Shown here: positions 1-6,936 of the stretch, piece by piece
Layout of the letters: each line of letters begins with the position of its first letter
Numbering within the stretch: the stretch's first letter is position 1
DNA from: Aquificaceae bacterium
GTDB lineage: Bacteria > Aquificota > Aquificia > Aquificales > Aquificaceae
Reading direction: 5' to 3'
NCBI GenBank assembly: GCA_025057715.1
Contig: JANWVD010000007.1
Coordinates: forward strand, 1-14,447
Length of the DNA stretch: 14,447 nucleotides
Program-made: the position numbers and the translations under genes
Notes under the pieces: model-generated
What the model was told of the DNA's origin: nothing
The model's database searches: none
The model's input: the letters and a program-made list of their open reading frames with translations, nothing else

Positions 1-41
1 CCAAACCTTCCAAGCCCTATAACGCCAAAGACCTTTTTCAT
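1..41 (-). CDS. ktrA: KtrA/TrkA-type K+ uptake regulatory subunit, N-terminal fragment
   Basis: Only the first 13-14 codons lie in the window; the gene runs off the left edge. They read MKKVFGVIGLGRFG, which begins a Rossmann fold with the G-x-G-x-x-G nucleotide-binding motif (GLGRFG) typical of the RCK/TrkA-N domain. Proteins of this kind form a cytoplasmic ring that gates the KtrB/TrkH channel in response to nucleotides such as ATP/ADP or NAD(H). The ATG overlaps the TGA of the upstream channel gene in an ATGA arrangement (positions 41-38), so translation is probably coupled and the two subunits made together. The call rests on a short fragment plus the very characteristic partner gene. Confidence 0.78.
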   Translation of the reverse strand, partial: MKKVFGVIGLGRF

Positions 42-1387
42 ATCAAAAGCCTTGCTTCGGGGAGCTTTACAGAGCTGCGCCTTTCTTTACCTAAAAGAGC
101 GAGCATAAAACTAAGCACGCCTACCCTCCCAACTATCATTGTAAGAACTATAAGACCCTTACCAAATGGCGAAAAATCTGCAGAAAGACTAAGGCCTTGA
201 GGATTTCCAATAGAGAGACCAACGGTAGCAAAAGCAGATACCGTTTCAAAAAGCGCGGGCAAGAGCCTTATACCCTCAATCTCCGCCAAAGCCATAGATA
301 CGAAGGTGCAATAGGCAAAGGCAAGGCTTAGTATTACCATGGCTCTATGCACCTGAGCGTCAATAAGCCTCCTGCCAAAGGCAGTCACCTCGTGCTTCCC
401 TTTTAGATAAGAAAAAACCGTAAGAAAAACAACGGTGGCAGTTATTGTCTTTATACCACCGCCCGTCCCACCGGGGGAAGCGCCTATGAACATCAGGTTA
501 ACAAGCACAAACTGAGAAGCCTCAGAAAGCTTTGAAATGTCTAAAGTGTTAAAACCAGCAGTTCTTGCGGATATGCTATGGAAAAGGCTTGCTATAAATT
601 TTTCTTTAAGAGAGAGGTCTTTAAAACTCCATAAATCGATAATAAGCAAGAAAAAACCGGCAAAGATAAGCATGGTAGACGAGGTTAAAGCAAGCTTGGT
701 ATGTGTAGATAACCTCTTTACCTCACCTCTTATATAAAGAAGAAGTTCGTAAATTACATAAAATCCAATGCCTCCAAGGATTATAAGGAAGCTAATTACT
801 AAATTTACCCAAATACTTGCCCTAAAATTTATAAGATTACTCGAAAATGTGGAAAATCCAGCGTTATTAAAGGCGGATACAGAGTGGAAGAGGCTCGAAA
901 AAAGGGCTTCATCTAACTTTCCTATGTGGAATAAAAACGAAGGAAAAAGAGCCAGAGTCCCCAAGAGCTCTATTAGAAACACGATTGGTATTATTCTTTT
1001 GAGAAACCTTACAAGCCCGTAAATACCGGGATAATTAAAAGATTCAGCCAGTATAAGCCTATCTCTTAGGCTTAATTTTTTTCTAAGCACTACGAGAAAG
1101 TAAGTGGTGATGGTCATATAGCCTAATCCCCCAAGCTGGATAAGTATTAAAATCACGAGCTTACCAAAAAAGGTAAAATCCTTTTCTGTGTCTAAAGTAG
1201 TCAAGCCAGTAACAGTTGTGGCAGAAGTAGCAGTGAATAAGGCGTCTAAATAGCTAATGCGTTTGGTGGTTGAAAAGGGCATATAAAGCAAGAAAGAGCC
1301 AAGAATTATTATAGCTATGTGAGACAGGAGAAGTATCCTATAGGGAGTTAACTCAAATAGCCGATAAAGCAAGGAAATGCGTCTCAT
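38..1387 (-). CDS. ktrB: KtrB/TrkH-family potassium uptake channel subunit
   Basis: A 449-residue integral membrane protein that would carry K+ across the inner membrane as a partner of KtrA. It has the four repeated membrane-pore-membrane units of the TrkH/KtrB/HKT superfamily. Four selectivity-filter segments are visible: TVTGL (about 58-62), NNAGF (174-178), RTAGF (275-279) and ATVGL (387-391), each with the central glycine. The segment SPGGTGGGIKT (about 304-314) is the conserved gating loop of the third repeat. Length fits KtrB (about 440-450) better than the longer proteobacterial TrkH (about 485). The start ATG at 1387 has no good Shine-Dalgarno. Its 3' end overlaps ktrA by 4 nt. It is divergent from the sulfide dehydrogenase operon, with about 170 bp between them. 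Confidence 0.94.
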   Translation of the reverse strand: MRRISLLYRLFELTPYRILLLSHIAIIILGSFLLYMPFSTTKRISYLDALFTATSATTVTGLTTLDTEKDFTFFGKLVILILIQLGGLGYMTITTYFLVVLRKKLSLRDRLILAESFNYPGIYGLVRFLKRIIPIVFLIELLGTLALFPSFLFHIGKLDEALFSSLFHSVSAFNNAGFSTFSSNLINFRASIWVNLVISFLIILGGIGFYVIYELLLYIRGEVKRLSTHTKLALTSSTMLIFAGFFLLIIDLWSFKDLSLKEKFIASLFHSISARTAGFNTLDISKLSEASQFVLVNLMFIGASPGGTGGGIKTITATVVFLTVFSYLKGKHEVTAFGRRLIDAQVHRAMVILSLAFAYCTFVSMALAEIEGIRLLPALFETVSAFATVGLSIGNPQGLSLSADFSPFGKGLIVLTMIVGRVGVLSFMLALLGKERRSSVKLPEARLLI

Positions 1388-1463
1388 GGTTAACTTAAAA
1401 GGTCTCTTTCAAAGATGTTAAATCGTTTTCTGGGTAGGCTTTTAAAAAGCACCATTTAAGAGA

Positions 1464-1493
1464 ATAACAAAATAAAAAACATTTATAGGTCAA
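1464..1493 (-). promoter_or_regulatory. Candidate sigma70-type promoter for ktrBA
   Basis: On the minus strand, TTGACC (1493-1488) and TGTTAT (1469-1464) are separated by 18 bp, resembling -35 and -10 boxes. A transcript would start near 1457 and carry a leader of about 70 nt before the ktrB ATG. The -10 is imperfect and the 1388-1556 region is AT-rich, so chance matches are likely. Confidence 0.35.
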
Positions 1494-1544
1494 TAAATAA
1501 CTGTATCGTAAAGACGGATAGCGCTTATTTATATTTACGTCAGA

Positions 1545-1550
1545 AGGAGG
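1545..1550 (+). promoter_or_regulatory. Shine-Dalgarno AGGAGG of the sulfide dehydrogenase gene
   Basis: A perfect AGGAGG lies 6 nt before the ATG at 1557. A TTG codon just upstream in frame (1554) would be only 3 nt away, too close, so the ATG at 1557 is the better start. A TATATT hexamer at 1530-1535 could be a -10, but I see no convincing -35. Confidence 0.85.
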
Positions 1551-1556
1551 TTATTG

Positions 1557-2888
1557 ATGATAAGCAGAAGAGACCTACTACTATCAATTGGCGCCGGGGG
1601 TGCACTTTTAGGAACGTCGCGGTCTTCCTTTGCTGCAGCAGAGCGGGTTGGCAAGATGGAGGCAATGTTGCCGCCTGCCAAAGGAAATAGGGTCGTAATT
1701 TGTGGCGGCGGATGGGCAGGTCTGACAGTTGCAAAATACCTAAGGCGGGAAAATCAGAACATAGAGGTCGTGTTAATTGAGAGAAACCCGAGCTTCTTCT
1801 CTTGCCCTATCTCAAACCCGTGGCTTGCGGACTTGGTGAATTTAGAATTTTTGATGCACGATTATAACCAGCCTGCAAGCAAGTATGGCTATAGATTTAT
1901 CAATCAGCCTGTAGTTGGTATAGAAAGAGACAGAAAAAGGGTCTATACCCCGCAAGGGTATATAGATTATACGTTTCTTGTTATCGCCTCTGGGATAAGG
2001 TATAACTACGCACCTTGGTTTGGGGAAGATAAAGACCTTGCAAGGCAGGCAAAGCTAAATTACCCGGGTGCTATGATTCCGGGCTCTGAGCACTTGGCTT
2101 TGAAGCGTAAAATCAAGGACTTTGAAGAAGGCGAGTTTGTTATGACTGTTCCCCCAGGGCTATATAGATGCCCGCCAGCGCCATACGAAAGAGCTTGCAT
2201 GATAGCAGAGGTATTTAGACGCAATAAAGTAAAGGGTAAGATAATAATCTTAGACCCAAAAGAGGACATTGCACCAAAAGGACCTGGCTTTCGCGCAGCT
2301 TTTGAACAGGTTTACCTGGGCATGATTGAGTATGTGCCAAGGGCGACCGTTAGGGAAGTGGACTTGGCAGGAAAGGTGATAAAAACAACGGCAGGGGATT
2401 TTAAATTCAAGGATGCTAACTTGATACCGCCTCAGCAAGCAAACGACCTTGTTTGGATGGCAGACCTTATAGCAAAAGATAAAGAAGGCAAGCCCACGGG
2501 CTGGGCAGACCAAGACCCACTTACATTTCAAGCGAAAGCAGACCCGAATGTCTTTTTGGTTGGGGATGTTATATCGCCAGCGCTCGGGGTGACATATCCA
2601 AAAAGCGGACATCAAGCAAACGCGCAAGGGAAAATAGTTGCTAAATTTATAGCAGGTAGGATTGCCGGGAAAGAGCCAAAGCCCGGAAGCTTGATGCCAG
2701 ATAACACTTGCTACTCAATGGTCAATGGCTCCCCACAAGAGGCGATAGTTATTAATGTAAGCTACGAATATAGCGAAAGTGAAAAGAAAATTACCCCGAA
2801 GGCAAGAACAATAAACGACCGCTCAGAAGCGCTTGCTAAAGCGACATACGAATGGGCAAGGGCGATATATCGTGATATGTTTATATAG
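1557..2888 (+). CDS. fccB: Flavocytochrome c sulfide dehydrogenase-type flavoprotein (FccB/SoxF-like), Tat-exported
   Basis: A 443-residue periplasmic flavoprotein that would oxidise sulfide to sulfur or polysulfide. The N-terminus has a twin-arginine signal (SRRDLLLS, residues 3-10, then a hydrophobic stretch and an Ala-rich cleavage region near 26-29). The FAD-binding Rossmann motif CGGGWAG is at about 49-55. Compared from memory with the Allochromatium enzyme, C83 (in FSCPISN) matches the cysteine that binds FAD covalently. C205 (RCPPAPYERA) and C385 (NTCYS) match the redox-active disulfide. The LVGDV and PKSGHQANAQGK segments (about 334-359) are also family hallmarks. All key cysteines are present, so it looks functional. 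It forms an operon with the Rieske protein 9 nt downstream. No FccA-type cytochrome c gene or CxxCH heme site is adjacent, so the electron partner must differ from the classical complex. Confidence 0.9.
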   Translation: MISRRDLLLSIGAGGALLGTSRSSFAAAERVGKMEAMLPPAKGNRVVICGGGWAGLTVAKYLRRENQNIEVVLIERNPSFFSCPISNPWLADLVNLEFLMHDYNQPASKYGYRFINQPVVGIERDRKRVYTPQGYIDYTFLVIASGIRYNYAPWFGEDKDLARQAKLNYPGAMIPGSEHLALKRKIKDFEEGEFVMTVPPGLYRCPPAPYERACMIAEVFRRNKVKGKIIILDPKEDIAPKGPGFRAAFEQVYLGMIEYVPRATVREVDLAGKVIKTTAGDFKFKDANLIPPQQANDLVWMADLIAKDKEGKPTGWADQDPLTFQAKADPNVFLVGDVISPALGVTYPKSGHQANAQGKIVAKFIAGRIAGKEPKPGSLMPDNTCYSMVNGSPQEAIVINVSYEYSESEKKITPKARTINDRSEALAKATYEWARAIYRDMFI

Positions 2889-2897
2889 GAGGTTTTA

Positions 2898-3614
2898 ATG
2901 GACAGACGCGACTTTGTGAGAGCTTGTGCTACTACTGCTTTAGCTTGCGCTATTGACCCAAGCGTCTTTTCAAAAGCCATTGCTCAGACGCAAGGGATGG
3001 TCAAAACCTTCTCGCGCGCCCCTTTGCTAACTCAAGATGGAAAGCCCCTAAGAGAATCCCAGATTCAACCGCATAAAAACTACATCTTCTTTTACCCTTA
3101 TGTCTCTACCCCATGCTTTCTTATAAACCTTGGCGAGGAGGTTTCAGCTCAAGAGGTTAAGCTAAAATCAGGTCAAAGTTATCGCTGGCCGGGTGGAGTT
3201 GGGTCTAAGAAGTCCATTGTTGCCTATTCTGCAATTTGTGCACATCAATGGAGCTATCCGACGAAGCAATACTCTTTTATAAACTACTATCCACCTAATA
3301 AGCCCTCTGATACAACAAAGAGGGCAGGCATCATTCAATGCTGTGCTCATCTTGCCCTTTATGACCCAAAAGCCGGCGGGGCAATACTCGACGGTCCAGC
3401 AGAGGCTCCTCTTGCTGCAATCTTACTCGAAGAAAAAGACGGGCAAATCTTTGCAACTGGCGTAATTGGCAGAGACCAATTTAACGAATTTTTTGAAAAT
3501 GCCAAGCAAGAGCTAAGGCAGCAGTATGGCTCAAGCGCAAAGGCGCGTGAGCAAGTCGATAAGTGCGTAGTTCAAGAGATAGAAAAATACGTTCAATCGG
3601 TCGTTATGTGCTAA
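2898..3614 (+). CDS. Tat-exported Rieske-type [2Fe-2S] protein paired with sulfide dehydrogenase
   Basis: A 238-residue protein with a twin-arginine signal (DRRDFVRA, residues 2-9) and a likely cleavage site after AIA near 27-29. Two cluster-binding boxes are visible: C114-A-H116 and C148-C-A-H151, giving the two Cys and two His ligands of a Rieske centre. The boxes are 31 residues apart, roughly twice the usual spacing, with a Tyr/Pro-rich insert. The first box lacks the second cysteine of the classical CTHLGC pattern, so the stabilising disulfide of bc1-type Rieske proteins seems absent. C149 has no obvious partner. The C-terminal region (about 195-235) is charged and probably helical, and the last residue is cysteine. 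AGGAGG (2887-2892) overlaps the upstream stop codon, 5 nt before the ATG, pointing to co-expression. It probably accepts electrons from the flavoprotein; that is inferred from context only. The 3' end overlaps the convergent phosphohexomutase gene by 11 nt. Confidence 0.82.
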   Translation: MDRRDFVRACATTALACAIDPSVFSKAIAQTQGMVKTFSRAPLLTQDGKPLRESQIQPHKNYIFFYPYVSTPCFLINLGEEVSAQEVKLKSGQSYRWPGGVGSKKSIVAYSAICAHQWSYPTKQYSFINYYPPNKPSDTTKRAGIIQCCAHLALYDPKAGGAILDGPAEAPLAAILLEEKDGQIFATGVIGRDQFNEFFENAKQELRQQYGSSAKAREQVDKCVVQEIEKYVQSVVMC

Positions 3615-4983
3615 ATGACTCAAAAGCCCAATTGATTAAACTCTCAGCCCTTTCTGGGCTGGGGGCTTCAGAATAGAGTCTTATTAGGGGTTCTGTCCCC
3701 GAGGCTCTCATTAAAAGCCAGCTTCCATCTTCAAAGCTCAGCTTTAAACCATCGTCTGTTCTTACATTTAAGGTTTTTATGCCGCCAATTTCCTCTGGCG
3801 GGTTTTCCCTTAGGGATTTAAGAAGCTCTTTTTTAGGTTCGCTTACCTTAAGGTCTTGACGCTTATAAAACACCTTTCCGTAAAGTTTATAGATATTTTC
3901 AATAATTTTAGATAGCGGCTCTTGCGCGTAAGAGATTAGCTCGAGAATGCTTATGCCAGAGAAAAGACCATCTCGCTCGGGAAGAAAGTCAATAATGCCA
4001 TAGCCGCCGCTCTCTTCGCCACCAAATAGAACCTTTTCACGCAAAACAACATCATTGACATTTTTAAAACCAACCGGGACCTCGTAAAGAGTGATGTTTT
4101 CCTCTTTGCAAATGCGGTCGACCAAGGCGGTCGTTGAAACAGTTTTTACAACAGCGCCGTCTTTTAAGCCTTTGACTTTGATAAGATAGTAAAGAATCAA
4201 AACATAGACAAGCTGGGAATTTACGAAATTGCCGTTTTCGTCAATTAGTGAGAGTCTATCGCCATCGCCGTCGTTGGCAATCCCGACTTGGGCATTTAGA
4301 GCTCTAACCTTTTCGGAAAGAATTCTAAGATGCTTTTCAATAGGCTCTGGCGCATGGTTGCCAAAAAGCGGGTCTCTGAAAGAGCGAAGGGGGATGACCT
4401 GAATCTTAGTGCCAGATAAAACAGTGCTAAAAAGCCCAGCAGAGCTGCCATACATGGCATCGTGAATTGCTAAAAGCTCGCTTTGGGACAGAAGCTCAAA
4501 GTTTATTTTGCTCTTTACTACCCTTACGTATTCCCCCCAAACATTGATAGGCTCGGGCTCAAAGTCCTTAGGCTGGATTTCTGAAGCGTTTGAGAGCTCT
4601 GATTCAACTCTTGAGATAAAATCCGATGTGGCAGAGCCACCAAAGGAGTCTTTGATTTTATAGCCGTTATACTCAGGTGGGTTATGAGATGCGGTTATCA
4701 TAACGCCATTGTCAAAGCCCATATACTTGACTGCGAAAGAGACCATAGGGGTAGTGCAGGGTTTGTTTGTTAAATGTGCATCAAGACCGAGGGTTTTCAT
4801 CACTTTGAAAACTTCAAGGGCAAAGTGTTCTGACATAAAGCGATTGTCATAGCCAATAATTACTCGCTTTTTACCCTCTTTTAGCAAGACCTGAGAGTGT
4901 GCGAATGCAACCTTTCTTAGATTAGAGAAGGTAAAATCCTTGCCAATTATCGCACGCCAGCCGTCTGTTCCAAACTTTATCAT
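3604..4983 (-). CDS. Phosphohexomutase (phosphoglucomutase/phosphomannomutase family)
   Basis: A 459-residue cytoplasmic enzyme of the alpha-D-phosphohexomutase superfamily, interconverting sugar 1- and 6-phosphates for nucleotide-sugar and polysaccharide synthesis. All four family motifs are present. The phosphoserine loop is TASHNP with catalytic S99. The Mg2+ loop is D238-G-D-G-D-R. The sugar-specificity loop is GGEESGG (321-327). The phosphate-binding loop is RASGTEP (426-432). The N-terminal FGTDGWR also fits. GEESGG is seen in both glucose and mannose enzymes, so the substrate cannot be fixed from sequence alone; glucosamine mutase (GlmM) is less likely. It starts 2 nt after the stop of the prohibitin-like gene, with AAAGG just upstream of the ATG, so the two are probably cotranscribed. 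The 3' end overlaps the convergent Rieske gene. Confidence 0.92.
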   Translation of the reverse strand: MIKFGTDGWRAIIGKDFTFSNLRKVAFAHSQVLLKEGKKRVIIGYDNRFMSEHFALEVFKVMKTLGLDAHLTNKPCTTPMVSFAVKYMGFDNGVMITASHNPPEYNGYKIKDSFGGSATSDFISRVESELSNASEIQPKDFEPEPINVWGEYVRVVKSKINFELLSQSELLAIHDAMYGSSAGLFSTVLSGTKIQVIPLRSFRDPLFGNHAPEPIEKHLRILSEKVRALNAQVGIANDGDGDRLSLIDENGNFVNSQLVYVLILYYLIKVKGLKDGAVVKTVSTTALVDRICKEENITLYEVPVGFKNVNDVVLREKVLFGGEESGGYGIIDFLPERDGLFSGISILELISYAQEPLSKIIENIYKLYGKVFYKRQDLKVSEPKKELLKSLRENPPEEIGGIKTLNVRTDDGLKLSFEDGSWLLMRASGTEPLIRLYSEAPSPERAESLINWAFESFST

Positions 4984-4985
4984 CT

Positions 4986-5819
4986 TTACCTTTGAGCGCC
5001 TTGTGGGATATTGACTATTGGCATCATTTTTGTATCATAGGGCAATATTATTATTGCGTTATTTTGGCTTTTTGCATATTCTTGGATGTTTTCCACAAAC
5101 TTCCACATTAGATATTCCCTCGTTAAAGAGCCTGAGATGATTTTGTTTGCTTCTGCTATACCCTCTGCTTCAACCTTTTTGCGCTCGGCTTCTAACTTTT
5201 CGCGCTCGAGCAAAAATTGCATGCGCTGAGCCTCTTCGTAGGCTCTTCTTTTTTGTTCTATTGCTTCAACGACGCTCCTTGGAAGCCTTATGTCGCGAAT
5301 AAGAACATCCTCTAAGTTTATATACCTTTTTGCAACTTGAGAGCTCACCTCTTGCTTTATCTGGGCTTGGAGCTTTGGTCTTTCTTGATAAACAATTGAG
5401 CTTTCCATTTGGGCTATGGCGTCGCGCACTGCAGTTCTAACGACTTGCTTGATAATCTTATCTTCGTAATCAGGTCCGTATTCTTTTAAAAGTCTTGGGG
5501 CTTTGTTACCGTCTATCCTATATAAAACCGCCACATCCATCTCCACAGGTAGTCCGTCTTTTGAGAGGGCGCTAATTGGGTTTTGCTTATCTCTTATAAA
5601 CTCAACTGCGCGGGTGCGAACCTCGAGCTTTTCCACGCTTTGGACAATTGGCATGATGATATGGATGCCCTCCTCGAGCGGCTTTGGGCTAATTTTCCCG
5701 AAGGTTTTTTTAACGCCCACAAAGCCGGATTGAATGATGACGAAGGGGTTAAAAATTAAAAGCAAGATAAACGCAAAAAACAAAGCCACTGGAACAACAA
5801 AAATTTTCTTCGCCACCAT
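4986..5819 (-). CDS. SPFH/prohibitin-family membrane protein
   Basis: A 277-residue protein with one N-terminal membrane segment (about residues 6-28). It is followed by an SPFH/Band 7 domain (about 25-200) and a charged coiled coil rich in E, K, R and A (about 185-225). This architecture and length match prohibitin and HflK/HflC-like proteins, which assemble into large rings in the inner membrane and often modulate FtsH-type proteases. The conserved region around LEDVLIRDIRLPRSV (about 172-186) resembles prohibitins more than flotillins. No NfeD partner or ftsH lies nearby. It begins the transcription unit shared with the phosphohexomutase. The start ATG has no Shine-Dalgarno but a perfect TATAAT 10 nt upstream. 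Confidence 0.88.
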   Translation of the reverse strand: MVAKKIFVVPVALFFAFILLLIFNPFVIIQSGFVGVKKTFGKISPKPLEEGIHIIMPIVQSVEKLEVRTRAVEFIRDKQNPISALSKDGLPVEMDVAVLYRIDGNKAPRLLKEYGPDYEDKIIKQVVRTAVRDAIAQMESSIVYQERPKLQAQIKQEVSSQVAKRYINLEDVLIRDIRLPRSVVEAIEQKRRAYEEAQRMQFLLEREKLEAERKKVEAEGIAEANKIISGSLTREYLMWKFVENIQEYAKSQNNAIIILPYDTKMMPIVNIPQGAQR

Positions 5820-5829
5820 ATGAGTGATG

Positions 5830-5835
5830 ATTATA
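5830..5835 (-). promoter_or_regulatory. -10 box of the prohibitin-like gene (near-leaderless start)
   Basis: TATAAT on the minus strand ends 10 nt before the ATG at 5819, placing the transcript start within a few nt of the start codon. No Shine-Dalgarno is present. I could not find a good -35 at 16-18 bp. Confidence 0.5.
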
Positions 5836-5846
5836 CAAAGGGAATG

Positions 5847-5862
5847 TTAAACTATAGTTTAA
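5847..5862. promoter_or_regulatory. 16-bp perfect palindrome in the leuB/prohibitin divergent promoter
   Basis: TTAAACTATAGTTTAA is a perfect inverted repeat immediately before the leuB ATG (5863). The 43-bp gap between divergent start codons leaves little room, so a protein bound here could affect both genes. The core TATAGT (5853-5858) could also be a leuB -10 box, which would give a transcript with almost no leader. The dual reading and AT-richness keep confidence modest. Confidence 0.4.
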
Positions 5863-6936
5863 ATGGGCTTTAAGGTAGCAATTCTGGAAGGTGATGGCAT
5901 AGGTCCGGAGGTAGTAAACTGCGCAAGAAAGGTGCTTGAGGCAATCTCAAAAATCTTTAACATTGAGCTCAGCTTTGAGTATGGGCTTATAGGCGGGGCG
6001 GCGATAGATAAGTTTTCCAAGCCTTTGCCAGAAGAGACCTTAAGCCTTTGCAAAGAATCAAGCGCTATTTTGCTTGGGGCAGTAGGCGGTCCAAAGTGGG
6101 ATAGCTTACCCACAAATATGCGCCCAGAAGCTGGGCTTTTGGCTCTTAGGAAAGAGCTAGATTTATATGCAAACCTAAGACCGGTCAAAGTCTTTAGCGA
6201 GCTATCTGACAGCTCTCCAATAAAGAACATCGATGGCGTTGACATATTAATTATCAGAGAGCTCACTGGCGATGCTTACTTTGGGGAGCCAAGAGGGATA
6301 TTTGAAAAAGATGGGGAGCTATTTGGGGTAAATACAATGCAATATAGCCAGTCGCAAATTAAAAGAGTGGCGAAATTTGCCTTTGAGGTTGCAAAAAGTA
6401 GGAAGAAGAAGCTAACCAGCGTTGATAAAGCGAATGTTTTGGAAGTTAGTGCGCTTTGGAGGAAGGTAGTAAGCGAGGTTGCAAAGGATTATCCAGAGAT
6501 TGAGCTTGAGCATCTTTATGTTGATAATTGTGCAATTCAGCTAATTAAAAGACCAAAGAGCTTTGATGTTTTGCTAACTGGGAACATATTTGGGGACATT
6601 CTTTCAGACGAAGCTGGGGCGCTTAGCGCGAGTCTTGGGATGCTGCCCTCTGCAAGTATAGGGAGCTCTTACGCACTTTATGAGCCTATCCATGGCTCTG
6701 CGCCGGATATTGCTGGTAAAGGCGTTGCAAACCCGATTGCGACCGTTCTTTCAGTTGGCATGATGCTTGAGTATAGCTTTAAAAACAAGAAAGCCGCAAA
6801 GCTCGTAGAAGAAGCGGTCTCAAAAGCGCTAAAGGCAGGGGTTTTTACGCCAGATATCTGTCCAGAGGGTAAAAAACCATCTACGACAGATGAGATGTGT
6901 AATGCAATAATTAAGGCTTTGGAGGAAGGGGGTTGA
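5863..6936 (+). CDS. leuB: 3-isopropylmalate dehydrogenase
   Basis: A 357-residue cytoplasmic enzyme that oxidatively decarboxylates 3-isopropylmalate with NAD+ in leucine biosynthesis. The N-terminus LEGDGIGPEV is the family signature. Substrate-binding residues are visible as R96 and R106 (in LRKELDLYANLRPVK) and R132. Y139 and K189 are the expected catalytic pair. D221, D245 and D249 (NIFGDILSDEAGA) are the metal ligands. The NAD-binding loop EPIHGSAPDIAGKG (about 274-287) carries the residues typical of NAD rather than NADP use. The length and the LRKELDLYANLRP segment favour LeuB over isocitrate dehydrogenase. No other leu gene is nearby. The 3' end overlaps the next gene by 4 nt (TTGA). 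Confidence 0.96.
   Translation: MGFKVAILEGDGIGPEVVNCARKVLEAISKIFNIELSFEYGLIGGAAIDKFSKPLPEETLSLCKESSAILLGAVGGPKWDSLPTNMRPEAGLLALRKELDLYANLRPVKVFSELSDSSPIKNIDGVDILIIRELTGDAYFGEPRGIFEKDGELFGVNTMQYSQSQIKRVAKFAFEVAKSRKKKLTSVDKANVLEVSALWRKVVSEVAKDYPEIELEHLYVDNCAIQLIKRPKSFDVLLTGNIFGDILSDEAGALSASLGMLPSASIGSSYALYEPIHGSAPDIAGKGVANPIATVLSVGMMLEYSFKNKKAAKLVEEAVSKALKAGVFTPDICPEGKKPSTTDEMCNAIIKALEEGG

Noticed and set aside
2250..2627. A 125-residue minus-strand frame inside the sulfide dehydrogenase gene.
   Set aside because: It is antisense to a well-supported gene and shows no recognisable domain; its composition is that of a shadow frame.
3645..3661. Hairpin CAGCCC-TTTCT-GGGCTG after the Rieske gene, a possible terminator.
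   Set aside because: It is followed by a G-run, not T-run, and lies in the coding region of the convergent phosphohexomutase.
5844..5873. A nine-codon frame (MLNYSLNGL) with three Leu codons, overlapping the leuB start, resembling a leucine leader peptide.
   Set aside because: The Leu codons are not consecutive, it overlaps the leuB ATG, and no attenuator hairpins follow. Chance is the simpler reading.
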